Made by a program: the position numbers and the translations under genes. Of a DNA stretch of 35,767 bases, positions 1 through 8,556 are shown one piece after another. This DNA comes from Bryobacterales bacterium (GTDB taxonomy: Bacteria; Acidobacteriota; Terriglobia; Bryobacterales; Bryobacteraceae). Each line of letters begins with the position of its first letter. Position 1 is the first letter of the stretch. A model generated the notes under the pieces. The model worked only from the letters and a program-made list of their open reading frames with translations. It had not been told where the DNA came from and made no database searches. The DNA is taken from contig JAUYBU010000398.1 of NCBI GenBank assembly GCA_030693045.1, positions 1-35,767 of the forward strand. The letters run 5' to 3'.

Positions 1-87
1 GGTGCGGCCTTGACAGGACCCGGCCGCGATGCGATGAGACGCTCTCCTGACAAGAGGGAATGGCGGGATTTGCTCTGGCACGCGCGC

Positions 88-135
88 GCAACCGGAACTT
101 TCTACTTTGCTGCAACCGGAACTTTCTATTTTGCT
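88..135. repeat. Two tandem 24-bp direct repeats (GCAACCGGAACTTTCTAYTTTGCT), possibly the repeat-bearing end of an IS element
   Basis: 88-111 and 112-135 are identical except for one C/T difference. The region ends in ...TCCGACA (reverse complement TGTCGGA...) at 141, which resembles an IS terminus. Confidence 0.6.
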
Positions 136-299
136 CCGACAGCGCGCCATGTCTCTCTTGCCTGCGAGACGCCAATGTGATAGGTTACGCCCAAGGGTTT
201 GGTTGAGGATCGGCGCCCCTCACGTGAGTGGGAGCTAAAACCGTATCCAACCGATCCGCTCGACCGCGGCGAGGGTCGTGATTTGGAAAGAAGGAGTCC

Positions 300-3200
300 A
301 TGAAACAATTTTGGCGAGTCGCATTGTGCTTGGTCGTTTTTGTGATGTCCGCCCTGGGACAGGCCGCCCGGACGGGGACGCTGGTCGGAACCGTGACCGA
401 TCCCGCGGGAGCGCTGGTTCCCGGCGCCAGGGTGACGGTCACCAACGTCGAGACCGCATTTGTCTCCAACGCCGTGACCAATGAAGAGGGCGCTTACTAC
501 GTTCCGTTCCTCAACGTCGGAATGTACGAGCTGAGAGTGGAAGCCGCGGGGTTCAAGGCTTTTGTCCAGAAGGGCCTTCAACTCCGCGCCGCGGAAGTGC
601 CGCGCATCGACGTGAAGCTCGAAGTCGGCGCAACCAGCGAGTCCGTCCAGGTTACCGGCGCGGTGCCGTTGCTGGAGACCGAAACCTCACAGGTGAGCCA
701 GACCGTCGAGTTCCAGGCCATCCAGCGGCTTCCCATTATGCAGATGAAGGCCCAGCGCATCCTCTACTATGTCGAGGGCCTGCAAATCCGAGGCGCCGAC
801 GCCAGCGTGGTGGGTCAGGCCTCCAGCGCGATCGGATTCACCCTGGACGGCGTCAGCGCCAAGACTTCCGTCCGCGACGCGATCGGCGACACCAACACCA
901 GCGTCCAGCCGGCCCTGGACGCGCTGGCCGAAGCCAAGGTTTACACCACCGGGGCCCCGGCCGAACTCGGTCACGCTTCCGGGGGCATCCTGGCGTTCAC
1001 CTACAAGAGCGGAACCAACGATCTGCACGGCTCGATGGAAGACCGCTGGACCAACAAAGACATGACCCACCGCGGCTACCTCGAGCAAGGCACCCGCAAG
1101 AACCCGATCACCTTCCACCAAGGGGTAGCAACGATCTCCGGCCCGCTGGTTCTGCCCAAGATCTACAACGGCCGGAACAAGACGTTCTTCCTGTTCGCCT
1201 ACGGCCGGCACCACGAGAAGACCGACGAGCCACAGGTGGCAACCGTGCCGGATCCGGGAATGCTGAGCGGAGACTTCAGCTTCCAGCAGGCCGCCGGCGG
1301 CGGCTATCCGATTTACGACCCCAAGTCGATTCGTCAGTCCGGCGCCACCTGGACCGCGGATCTGTTCCCGAACATGCGCGTTCCCATCAGCCGGTTCGAT
1401 CCCGTGGTCGTGAAATTCCTGGATCTGAAGCCTTGGGCGGAAGCAAATAATGCGGTGGGAACCACCTATACCCGCACGGGCCCCGTCAATAACTTCCTCG
1501 GCACGACGATCTATCGTTCTTATCGCAGCCGGTACGATACCAAGTTCGACCACCAGATCAGCCCGAAGAACAAGTTCTTTGTTCGTAACTCCTGGAACCG
1601 GCACCGCCAGTTGGGCCGCATCAACGTCTACGTCAACAATCGCGTGCTGGACAGCGCCGCCAACGGCTTCGGGCGGCCGAATCCGATCGACCAGCGGAAC
1701 TGGGCCTTTGCCGACTACCATACCTTCGGACCGACGCTGCTGAACGAACTGCGGCTGGGCTACGGGGTGCGCGTCAGCACCATTTCCCCGCCTTCGGTTG
1801 GCGGGGACTGGGCCCAGAAGCTGGGGATCCCCAACGTAGGCGGAGAGAACTTTCCAAGCTTCGGGCAGTACGGCATCGGCCCCGGGGCCTATTCGAAGGA
1901 CGTCAACGAGGATGTGACCTTCCAGAACAACGTGACCAAGGTGATGAGCCGGCACACCATCAAGTTCGGCTATGAGCTGATCCGAACCCGCGAAAATCAC
2001 GTCGATCAGGTATTGCCATCCGGCAACTACAGCTTCACCACGGGCGGCAGCGGGCTGCCCTTCACTCCCAATACGGGCAACTCATTCGCCTCGTTTGTGC
2101 TGGGCTCGGTCAGTTCGGCCACTTACACTCAGCAGTTATGGAATCGGCTGCCCCGCTGGTGGAGCCATTCGGGTTACATCCAGACCGATTGGAAGGCCAG
2201 GCCCAACCTGACGTTCAACCTGGGAGTACGCTACAGCCTTGAGACTCCGTTCAAAGACAAGTGGAGCCATCAGTCGCAATTCAGTCCCAGCGTGGCGGAT
2301 CCGCTGATCGGTAAGATGGGCGCTATCACTCATCCCCAGGGTGCGCTCTACCGCACTGACAAGAATAACTTCCAGCCTCGTGTCGGGCTGGCCTGGACCT
2401 TCAATCCGAAGATGGTGTTCCGCGGCTCGTTTGGCGTGCTCACGCAGGACCTGATGCCCACCGCCGGCTTCCAGGAATACGCCTCCACCGCCGTCGTGCA
2501 ACAGGTGACGGGCGATCCCCGGCCCGCGTTCTACCTCTCGCAAGGGCCTCCCAGCCGCAACTTCGTTCTCAACCCCGACGGAACCTCTCAGTTCCTCGGC
2601 ACCAACTACAGCGGCCGTGGCGCCACCTTCATCGATCCCGACCTGCGGATGCCGTACATCATGAATTGGTCCGCCAGCGTTCAGACTCAGTTGGGTCCGA
2701 CCTGGCTTGGCGAACTCCTGTACCAGGGCTCGTCGGGCGTGCGCCTGACGGGAAGCCCGAATATCAATCAGTTGGCTAAGTCGTACTACGATTCGACTGA
2801 CCTGACGCTGCTCAACGCCGTGTATTCGGCTACTCAGAACTACAGGCCCTATACTCAGTTCGGTGGCATCTCCCTGGTGACCAATGCCGGACATAACACC
2901 TACCACGGGTTCACCACGCGGGTTGAGAAACGATACGGGCCGGACGGACTTACCCTGAACGCCCACTACACCTGGAGCAAGAACCTTTCGGGCGGGGCGG
3001 GCGACGGCTGGCAGTATTACAACTGGAGCCTCACCAAAGCTCCCACCAGTTTCGACACCCGGCACCGGATCATCGTGCAAGGAGTGTACGACCTGCCGGT
3101 GGGCAAGGGCCGAAAACTCTTGAGCAGTGGCGGCCCGCTAAGCCACATCGTGGGCGGTTGGAACGTGGCCGTGATCGAGACCCTTCAATCCGGGCCGGCG

Positions 3201-3659
3201 GTCACGTTCGGTTTCGCCGGTAGTCCCAACAGGTACCTGCCTGGTCCCTCGCGACCCAATCAGCTTGTGCCCAACGATCAGGTCAAGGTGCCGGACTGGA
3301 GCATGGGACCCAACCGCTTCCCGCAGAACGCGCAGGACCCGCTCTACAAGATCGGCTCCTTCGCCTATCCGGCTCAGTTCACCTATGGCTCACTCGGAGG
3401 CGGCACAACGCGCGGGCGTTGGCTGCTGTGGCCGCAGTACTCTTTGTCGAAGAACTGGGCGATTGAGCGGTTCCGGTTCACCCTGCGCGTGGACGCGAAC
3501 TCGCTCCCGACGCGGCTGATGGCCACCACGCCGGATACGACCGTGAACCTCAGCAGTTCGGCGACCTTCGGGAAGTTCGGTCCGCAGACCAGCTCCAGCT
3601 ACTCCACTATGGGAGGGCTTAACGGCCAGATCATTATCAGCGGCCGCTTCGAATTCTGA
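300..3659 (+). CDS. TonB-dependent receptor, Oar-like, with N-terminal carboxypeptidase-regulatory-like domain
   Basis: Signal peptide, then GTLVGTVTDPAGALVPGARVTVTNVETAFVSNAVTNEEGAYYVPFLNVGMYELRVEAAGFK; long beta-barrel-like remainder ending in ...SGRFEF. AAGGAG Shine-Dalgarno before ATG at 300. Confidence 0.9.
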   Translation: MKQFWRVALCLVVFVMSALGQAARTGTLVGTVTDPAGALVPGARVTVTNVETAFVSNAVTNEEGAYYVPFLNVGMYELRVEAAGFKAFVQKGLQLRAAEVPRIDVKLEVGATSESVQVTGAVPLLETETSQVSQTVEFQAIQRLPIMQMKAQRILYYVEGLQIRGADASVVGQASSAIGFTLDGVSAKTSVRDAIGDTNTSVQPALDALAEAKVYTTGAPAELGHASGGILAFTYKSGTNDLHGSMEDRWTNKDMTHRGYLEQGTRKNPITFHQGVATISGPLVLPKIYNGRNKTFFLFAYGRHHEKTDEPQVATVPDPGMLSGDFSFQQAAGGGYPIYDPKSIRQSGATWTADLFPNMRVPISRFDPVVVKFLDLKPWAEANNAVGTTYTRTGPVNNFLGTTIYRSYRSRYDTKFDHQISPKNKFFVRNSWNRHRQLGRINVYVNNRVLDSAANGFGRPNPIDQRNWAFADYHTFGPTLLNELRLGYGVRVSTISPPSVGGDWAQKLGIPNVGGENFPSFGQYGIGPGAYSKDVNEDVTFQNNVTKVMSRHTIKFGYELIRTRENHVDQVLPSGNYSFTTGGSGLPFTPNTGNSFASFVLGSVSSATYTQQLWNRLPRWWSHSGYIQTDWKARPNLTFNLGVRYSLETPFKDKWSHQSQFSPSVADPLIGKMGAITHPQGALYRTDKNNFQPRVGLAWTFNPKMVFRGSFGVLTQDLMPTAGFQEYASTAVVQQVTGDPRPAFYLSQGPPSRNFVLNPDGTSQFLGTNYSGRGATFIDPDLRMPYIMNWSASVQTQLGPTWLGELLYQGSSGVRLTGSPNINQLAKSYYDSTDLTLLNAVYSATQNYRPYTQFGGISLVTNAGHNTYHGFTTRVEKRYGPDGLTLNAHYTWSKNLSGGAGDGWQYYNWSLTKAPTSFDTRHRIIVQGVYDLPVGKGRKLLSSGGPLSHIVGGWNVAVIETLQSGPAVTFGFAGSPNRYLPGPSRPNQLVPNDQVKVPDWSMGPNRFPQNAQDPLYKIGSFAYPAQFTYGSLGGGTTRGRWLLWPQYSLSKNWAIERFRFTLRVDANSLPTRLMATTPDTTVNLSSSATFGKFGPQTSSSYSTMGGLNGQIIISGRFEF

Positions 3660-3714
3660 GTGACCGGCCGCGGGCTGGCGGAATTGCGACAGAGAGGAAC
3701 CACTAACTCCACCC

Positions 3715-4386
3715 ATGTTTATAGGCCACTTTGCCGTGGGGTTCGCCGCCAAGCGGGCGGCGCCCAGGACGTCACTGGCGATCCTGCTGGGCTCGGCGTC
3801 CCTGATCGACCTTCTGTTCCCCCTCTTCTTGCTGCTGGGCTGGGAGCGGGTCTGGTTCGAATCCGGATCCAATCCTTTCACCCGAGCGAGTTTCTTCTAC
3901 CCGTTCTCGCACAGCTTGGCGGCTACGGTTGTCTGGGCGATCACGGCTGCCTCGATCTACTGGGCAGTTACTCGGTACCGGGCTGGCGCGGTTGTGGCGG
4001 GACTTGCGGTCCTGAGTCACTGGGTGCTGGATGCCATCAGTCACAAGCCGGACATGCCGCTGTATCCAGGCGCGTCGCCCCTGGTGGGCCTCGGCTTGTG
4101 GTATTCGGTGACGGGCACCGTGATCGTCGAGGGATTGATGTTCGCGGCGGGAGTCTGGATCTACGCCGCCATCACGCGCCCCCGGAACCGCAAGGGCGCT
4201 TACGGCCTCTGGTCGTTCGTCGCGCTGATGGTCCTTTTGTACGTGGCCAATATCTTAGGCCCGCCGCCGCCGGACTCGTCGGCGGTGGGATGGGTCGGCC
4301 TCGCGTTTGGCTTGCTCCTCCCCTATGTCGCCTGGTTCGACCGGAATCGCGAGGTCACCTTGCGCGGTCCGGATCCTATAAAGTAG
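3715..4386 (+). CDS. Integral membrane protein, YdjM-like putative metal-dependent hydrolase
   Basis: Multiple hydrophobic segments with conserved-looking GHFAVGF, LIDLLFP, PFSHSL and LSHWVLDAISHKPDMPL His/Asp motifs. Confidence 0.6.
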   Translation: MFIGHFAVGFAAKRAAPRTSLAILLGSASLIDLLFPLFLLLGWERVWFESGSNPFTRASFFYPFSHSLAATVVWAITAASIYWAVTRYRAGAVVAGLAVLSHWVLDAISHKPDMPLYPGASPLVGLGLWYSVTGTVIVEGLMFAAGVWIYAAITRPRNRKGAYGLWSFVALMVLLYVANILGPPPPDSSAVGWVGLAFGLLLPYVAWFDRNREVTLRGPDPIK

Positions 4387-4933
4387 TCAGGCCGCTCGGC
4401 GGCGCCAGGAGGCGCGCGGCGTTCTCGTCGGCGTATGCGGCGACGATCTCGCCAAAGTAGACGCGGTGAAAATCTCCCCGCGGATAGAACTGGTCGACGA
4501 TGGCCTGTGTGATGGCCGCGGGCACAAGGTCGTTGCGGTGCACCGCGCGGCACTCGTAATGGACGACGCACTGCTCGATGATGGGCGCCCGCACGTGGCG
4601 CGACGGCGCGGCCTTCAGACCGCTGTCGGCGAACTTGTCGCGGTCGCGGCCCGAGACTTTGCCGCAATACGCCACCGCCTCCGCCAACTCGCGCGGCGGC
4701 ACGTTAACGGTGAAGTCCGGGATCTCCTCCAAACGTGAATAGCTGTGCCGCGACGGCCGTACCAACACTATCATGATGGGCCGCGCCCAGATGGAGCCGA
4801 TAGTGGCCCAGCCAATAGTCATGACGTTCGGCTTACCGGAGGCATCGGCCGTTGCCAGCAGCAGGCCATCCTCGTGCAGCCGGCGCATCACGTCGGGAAA
4901 GTAGTCGGTGTAGCGAATGGTGAGTTTCGGCAT
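4376..4933 (-). CDS. Flavin reductase-like (FMN-binding split-barrel) protein
   Basis: MPKLTIRYTDYFPDVMRRLHEDGLLLATADASGKPNVMTIGWATIGSIWARPIMIVLVRPSRHSYSRLEEIPDFTVNVPP...CGKVSGRDRDKF. Start placed at the internal ATG (4933), not the longest ORF start. Confidence 0.75.
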   Translation of the reverse strand: MPKLTIRYTDYFPDVMRRLHEDGLLLATADASGKPNVMTIGWATIGSIWARPIMIVLVRPSRHSYSRLEEIPDFTVNVPPRELAEAVAYCGKVSGRDRDKFADSGLKAAPSRHVRAPIIEQCVVHYECRAVHRNDLVPAAITQAIVDQFYPRGDFHRVYFGEIVAAYADENAARLLAPPSGLTTL

Positions 4934-5060
4934 GGAGTGCAGTCTCCGGCTGAAGAAAAGCCTACCACGACTCGCCTCCCACCGTGCTGCCACCCCGCGG
5001 AATCCCGGCGCGGCGCGACCCTGAAGACCGGGCACAAGACGCCGCGGCGGATCGAAGCGC

Positions 5061-5112
5061 TGGTATAACATTGTAAAAAAGTAATACTTGATGGCCAGTG
5101 GTATACTATTGT
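5061..5112 (+). promoter_or_regulatory. Candidate autoregulatory operator of the AbrB/PIN module: two near-identical 14-mers
   Basis: TGGTATAACATTGT (5061-5074) and TGGTATACTATTGT (5099-5112), 12/14 identical, 38 bp apart. The odd palindrome AAGTA-A-TACTT (5079-5089) lies between them. All lie just upstream of the SD/ATG at 5127. Confidence 0.45.
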
Positions 5113-5126
5113 CGGGAGGTACCCAT

Positions 5127-5360
5127 ATGAACCTTATGCACACCCGGGCGACAGTCAAGGGACAGGTTCTCATCCCGGTGGCACTTCGCCGCAAGTACGG
5201 CATCACGAAGGGCACCCGGATATCCATAACTGAAGAGAAGGGCCGCATTGTTCTTCAACCGATTACGCGGGACTTCATCCACAGTCTGATGGGAAGCCTG
5301 AAAGGCACCGGCGCGCTTGAAGAACTGATGGCGGACCGCCGGCGCGAAAGGGATCTCTGA
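5127..5360 (+). CDS. AbrB/MazE-type (SpoVT-AbrB fold) antitoxin
   Basis: MNLMHTRATVKGQVLIPVALRRKYGITKGTRISITEEKGRIVLQPITRDFIHSLMG; GGGAGG SD upstream of ATG 5127. Confidence 0.85.
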   Translation: MNLMHTRATVKGQVLIPVALRRKYGITKGTRISITEEKGRIVLQPITRDFIHSLMGSLKGTGALEELMADRRRERDL

Positions 5361-5765
5361 GTGTCGCCTCCGTTGTTGGTGCTCGATAGCTGGGCCGTGG
5401 TGGCTCTGTTGGAGCAACAAACTGCGGCAGCCACGGTGGCAGAACTATTCGCGGACGCACACGCGAACCGCCGTGTTCTATGGATGACGACAGTCAACCT
5501 CGGCGAAGTCTGGTACATCCTGGCCCGCAGGAAGTCCGAGGAAGTCGCTGATCGAGAGCTAGCCAAGTTGATTGAAATCGGCATTCGCGTCGCCGACGTG
5601 GATTGGGAATTGACGCGGCGGGCCGTGCGCCTGAAGACGAAATACCGTCTCGCTTACGCCGATTGCTTCGCCGCCGCGCTGGCTCAGCAACTGCGGTGCA
5701 AGGTGGTCACGGGCGATCCGGAGTTCCGGCAGTTGGAAAAGGAAGTGAAGGTTCAGTGGCTCTGA
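5361..5765 (+). CDS. PIN-domain toxin (VapC-like)
   Basis: LLVLDSWAVVALLE...TTVNLGEVWYILAR...YRLAYADCFAAALAQQL...VVTGDPEFRQLE; GTG start immediately after the antitoxin stop (TGAGTG). Confidence 0.9.
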   Translation: MSPPLLVLDSWAVVALLEQQTAAATVAELFADAHANRRVLWMTTVNLGEVWYILARRKSEEVADRELAKLIEIGIRVADVDWELTRRAVRLKTKYRLAYADCFAAALAQQLRCKVVTGDPEFRQLEKEVKVQWL

Positions 5766-5779
5766 GCCTTCAGCTCAGA
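5761..5779. terminator. Perfect 7-bp stem hairpin between convergent vapC-like and mqnC genes
   Basis: TCTGAGC-CTTCA-GCTCAGA; both stop codons (5763-5765 + and 5770-5772 -) lie inside the hairpin. No strong U tract. Confidence 0.4.
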
Positions 5780-6804
5780 AAGTAGGTGCGGTAGAGCGTG
5801 TCGCGCTGCTTGGGGACGAAGCCGGCGTCGCGGATGATGCGCCGCAGTTCTTCCTCCGAGGCCCGGTGGTGCACGCCGGCGGCCGACACCACGTTCTCTT
5901 CGATCATGATGCTGCCCACATCGTTGGCGCCGAAGCGCAGGGCAAGTTGGCAGGTCTTCAACCCCTGCGTCACCCAGGAGGCCTGAAGGTTCACGATTTC
6001 CTCCAGATACAGCCGCGAAATCGCCAGCGTCTTCAGGTATTCCACCGCCGTCGCCTCTTCGCGGACCAGGCGGCCGAGCGCCGTATTCTCGCGCTGGAAG
6101 GTCCACGGGATGAAGGCCGTGAACCCGCCGGTCTCTTCCTGAAGCCGGCGGACCGCTTCCAGGTGATTCATCCGCTGCTGGATGGTTTCGCCGCAGCCGA
6201 ACATCATGGTCGCCGTGGTTCGCATGCCCAGTGCGTGAGCGACGCGATGCACTTCAATCCACTCGGCGGCCGTGCATTTCAGCCGGCTGATGCGACGCCG
6301 CACGTCGTCGTCCAGGATCTCGGCGCCGCCGCCCGGAATGGAATCCAGGCCCGCGTCGCGCAACCGCGCGATAGTGTCGCGCAGGCTCACGCCGCTCACT
6401 TCGGCGATGTTCAGGATCTCGGGCGACGAGAAGCAGTGCAGCCAGATCCGCGGAAAGCGTTCCTTGATCGACCGCAGAAGATCCTCGTACCACTCGATCT
6501 TCAATTCCGGGTGCAAACCGCCCTGCATGAGCACGCCCGTGCCGCCCAGTTCGATGGTTTCCCGGATCTTCCGGAAGATGACTTCCTTCTCCAGAACGTA
6601 GCCTTCCTCGTGGCCCAGCGGGCGGTAGAAGGCGCAGAAGGTGCAGTACTCCGAGCAGAAATTCGTGTAGTTGATGTTGCGGTCGATGATGTAGGTGACC
6701 ACGCCTTCCGGATGCAGCCGGCGTCTAACGGCGTCCGCCGCCATGCCGATGCCGATCAGATCCGGGTCGGCGAACAGATCCAGCGCTTGTTCCCTGGTCA
6801 TCAT
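5770..6804 (-). CDS. mqnC: Cyclic dehypoxanthine futalosine synthase (radical SAM, menaquinone futalosine pathway)
   Basis: DRNINYTNFCSEYCTFCAFYRPLGHEEGYVL (CxxxCxxC radical SAM motif), GVLMQGGLHPELKIEWYEDLLRSIKERFP, LDSIPGGGAEIL. Confidence 0.9.
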   Translation of the reverse strand: MMTREQALDLFADPDLIGIGMAADAVRRRLHPEGVVTYIIDRNINYTNFCSEYCTFCAFYRPLGHEEGYVLEKEVIFRKIRETIELGGTGVLMQGGLHPELKIEWYEDLLRSIKERFPRIWLHCFSSPEILNIAEVSGVSLRDTIARLRDAGLDSIPGGGAEILDDDVRRRISRLKCTAAEWIEVHRVAHALGMRTTATMMFGCGETIQQRMNHLEAVRRLQEETGGFTAFIPWTFQRENTALGRLVREEATAVEYLKTLAISRLYLEEIVNLQASWVTQGLKTCQLALRFGANDVGSIMIEENVVSAAGVHHRASEEELRRIIRDAGFVPKQRDTLYRTYFLS

Positions 6805-7655
6805 GCGGACCTCGCTCCGGACGTCTCAAGCATTCCATATTCGCGCGCATAGCCGAGGAAACGATCGAGACCTTTCCGTTCGCCGTCGCCGAACTCCAGC
6901 ACGACGTTGCGGGCGAAGTACTCACGAACCAGCGATTCCTCAAAGCCGCGGCTGGCGGCCTCGCTCGAGATGATCTGGTCCAGGCGCTCCATGCCGAAGC
7001 GAAGCGAGTCCAGGAAGGCTTCGGCGAGTTCCGGCGAAGCATAGCCCGGGCGGGCGGCCCAAACGGCGAAAACCATCGGCAGGCCGGTCATTTCCCACCA
7101 CTCGGCGCCGAGGTCGAGCGTGCGGTGCGGCAAGGCGCCGGGGTCGATGCGGAGCGCCGAGTCGCCGATCAGCAGGGCGGCGTCGGCCCGGGCCAGCATT
7201 TGGTCGAGATCCGGGGAGTGGCTCAGGAACTCCGGTTCGACGCCGTAGCGGCGCGCCAGGATGATGCGAGCCAGCGCGACCGAGGTCCGGGAACTGGAAT
7301 CCGTCGCCAGCGTGCGGATCATCCCGGGCGGGAGCTTCGAAACCAGCAGAATGCTGCGGACGGCGCCGCGCGAGGCAATTCCACAGCCCGGCAGAGGGTC
7401 CAGGCCAAGCCGCGCGGCTTCTATCGCCGGCACGATCCCGACATCGGCCGTCCCGGCGGCTAGGCGGTCGGCGCATTCCGACGGCACACAGAAGCTCAGA
7501 TCGAACTGGTCGCGCTGGCGGCCGTGGAGCAGGCCCCAGACCAGGGGAACCGTGTTCAGAAAGCTCACCGCGCACACACGCAGCGGCGGAATGAGAGGCG
7601 TCAGGGTGCTCAACGCCCAGTGTAACCCGGAAACGTAGGTGCAGACCGGATCCAC
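6801..7655 (-). CDS. mqnA: Chorismate dehydratase (futalosine pathway)
   Basis: LRVCAVSFLNTVPLVWGLLHG...VPSECADRLAAGTADVGIVPAIE...; 4-bp overlap with mqnC. The true start may be internal. Confidence 0.85.
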   Translation of the reverse strand: MDPVCTYVSGLHWALSTLTPLIPPLRVCAVSFLNTVPLVWGLLHGRQRDQFDLSFCVPSECADRLAAGTADVGIVPAIEAARLGLDPLPGCGIASRGAVRSILLVSKLPPGMIRTLATDSSSRTSVALARIILARRYGVEPEFLSHSPDLDQMLARADAALLIGDSALRIDPGALPHRTLDLGAEWWEMTGLPMVFAVWAARPGYASPELAEAFLDSLRFGMERLDQIISSEAASRGFEESLVREYFARNVVLEFGDGERKGLDRFLGYAREYGMLETSGARSA

Positions 7656-7868
7656 CTACACCCCACCCCTACCACACCCGCCGGGAAGCAGACTTCTTCC
7701 CTCAATGCCATCCGCCACGGCCTTCTCGCCAAGTGCGTCGTCCTGTCCAACGAGTCCCGCGAGAACGGCGACAATTAGAATTCGAGCCGGCGGCCCCGCC
7801 GAACGGCTTGCCGCCGTCGCCCTCCTCCGCCAAAACCTCTATCCTTGTGATATTCATCCGCGAGGGTC

Positions 7869-7897
7869 TTGACAATACCTGAAGTCGAACGTATGAT
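7869..7897 (+). promoter_or_regulatory. Near-consensus sigma70-type promoter for the TetR-efflux operon
   Basis: TTGACA (7869-7874), 17-bp spacer, TATGAT (7892-7897); predicted start of transcription about 7904, ahead of ATG 7927. Confidence 0.7.
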
Positions 7898-7917
7898 TGA
7901 ATGGTACGAGTGATTCA
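7898..7917. promoter_or_regulatory. Candidate TetR-family operator (inverted repeat TGAAT-N10-ATTCA)
   Basis: TGAAT 7898-7902 and ATTCA 7913-7917, directly abutting the -10 box and covering the likely transcription start. Confidence 0.4.
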
Positions 7918-7926
7918 GGCAAACGT

Positions 7927-8556
7927 ATGAACCAAGTTGACACGAAGACTAGAATCCTTGATGCCGCCGAGCGGTTGTTCGCCGAAAACGGCATTGCAGC
8001 CACCTCGCTGCGGGCAATCACGGCGGCGGCGGGAGCGAACCTGGCAGCCGTCAACTACCATTTCCAGTCCAAAGAGGCCCTGATCCATGCGTGCTACTCG
8101 CGGCGTCTGGGACCGGCGAACCAGGAACGTCTGGAGATGCTCGACGTCTGCCAGGCGCGAGCGGGCGACGGTGCGCCGGCGCTCGACGAAATCATGGACG
8201 CCTTCGTCGCGCCGGTCCTGCTCGGATTTATGGGGACTCCGTTCACGGCGCTGATGGGGCGGATGTATGCGGAGCCCGGGGACTTCGCGCGGCGAGTTGT
8301 CGGCGTGCACATAGGTGAGATCGCCCGGCGGTTCAGCGCGGCGCTCCGGCGCGCGCTGCCTGGATTGACGGAAGAGGATTTGTTCTGGAGAATGCATTTC
8401 TCGGTCGGCGCCCTGGCGCACACGCTGGCCGGGGGAAAGCTGCTGGAAATCTTGTCGCAAGGCAGGTGTACGATGGGCGACGTCCAGGCGATCCGAAAAC
8501 GGATGGTGGCGTTTTTGTGCGCTGGACTGCGGGCTCAGGCATCGGAGAACTTATGA
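7927..8556 (+). CDS. TetR/AcrR family regulator, CecR-like
   Basis: TKTRILDAAERLFAENGIAATSLRAITAAAGANLAAVNYHFQSKEALIHACYSRRLGPANQERL; followed by an efflux operon with YbhGFSR-like order. Confidence 0.85.
   Translation: MNQVDTKTRILDAAERLFAENGIAATSLRAITAAAGANLAAVNYHFQSKEALIHACYSRRLGPANQERLEMLDVCQARAGDGAPALDEIMDAFVAPVLLGFMGTPFTALMGRMYAEPGDFARRVVGVHIGEIARRFSAALRRALPGLTEEDLFWRMHFSVGALAHTLAGGKLLEILSQGRCTMGDVQAIRKRMVAFLCAGLRAQASENL

Noticed and set aside
1-180. Frame +1 open from the window edge (…ATGTFYFAATGTFYFAPTA…)
   Set aside because: Opening is produced by the 24-bp tandem repeat (a multiple of 3); no recognisable protein, so treated as IS-end DNA.
687-2000. 437-aa antisense ORF within the TonB receptor
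   Set aside because: Shadow ORF typical of high-GC DNA; the sense strand encodes a clear family protein and the antisense translation is low-complexity R/G/H/Q-rich.
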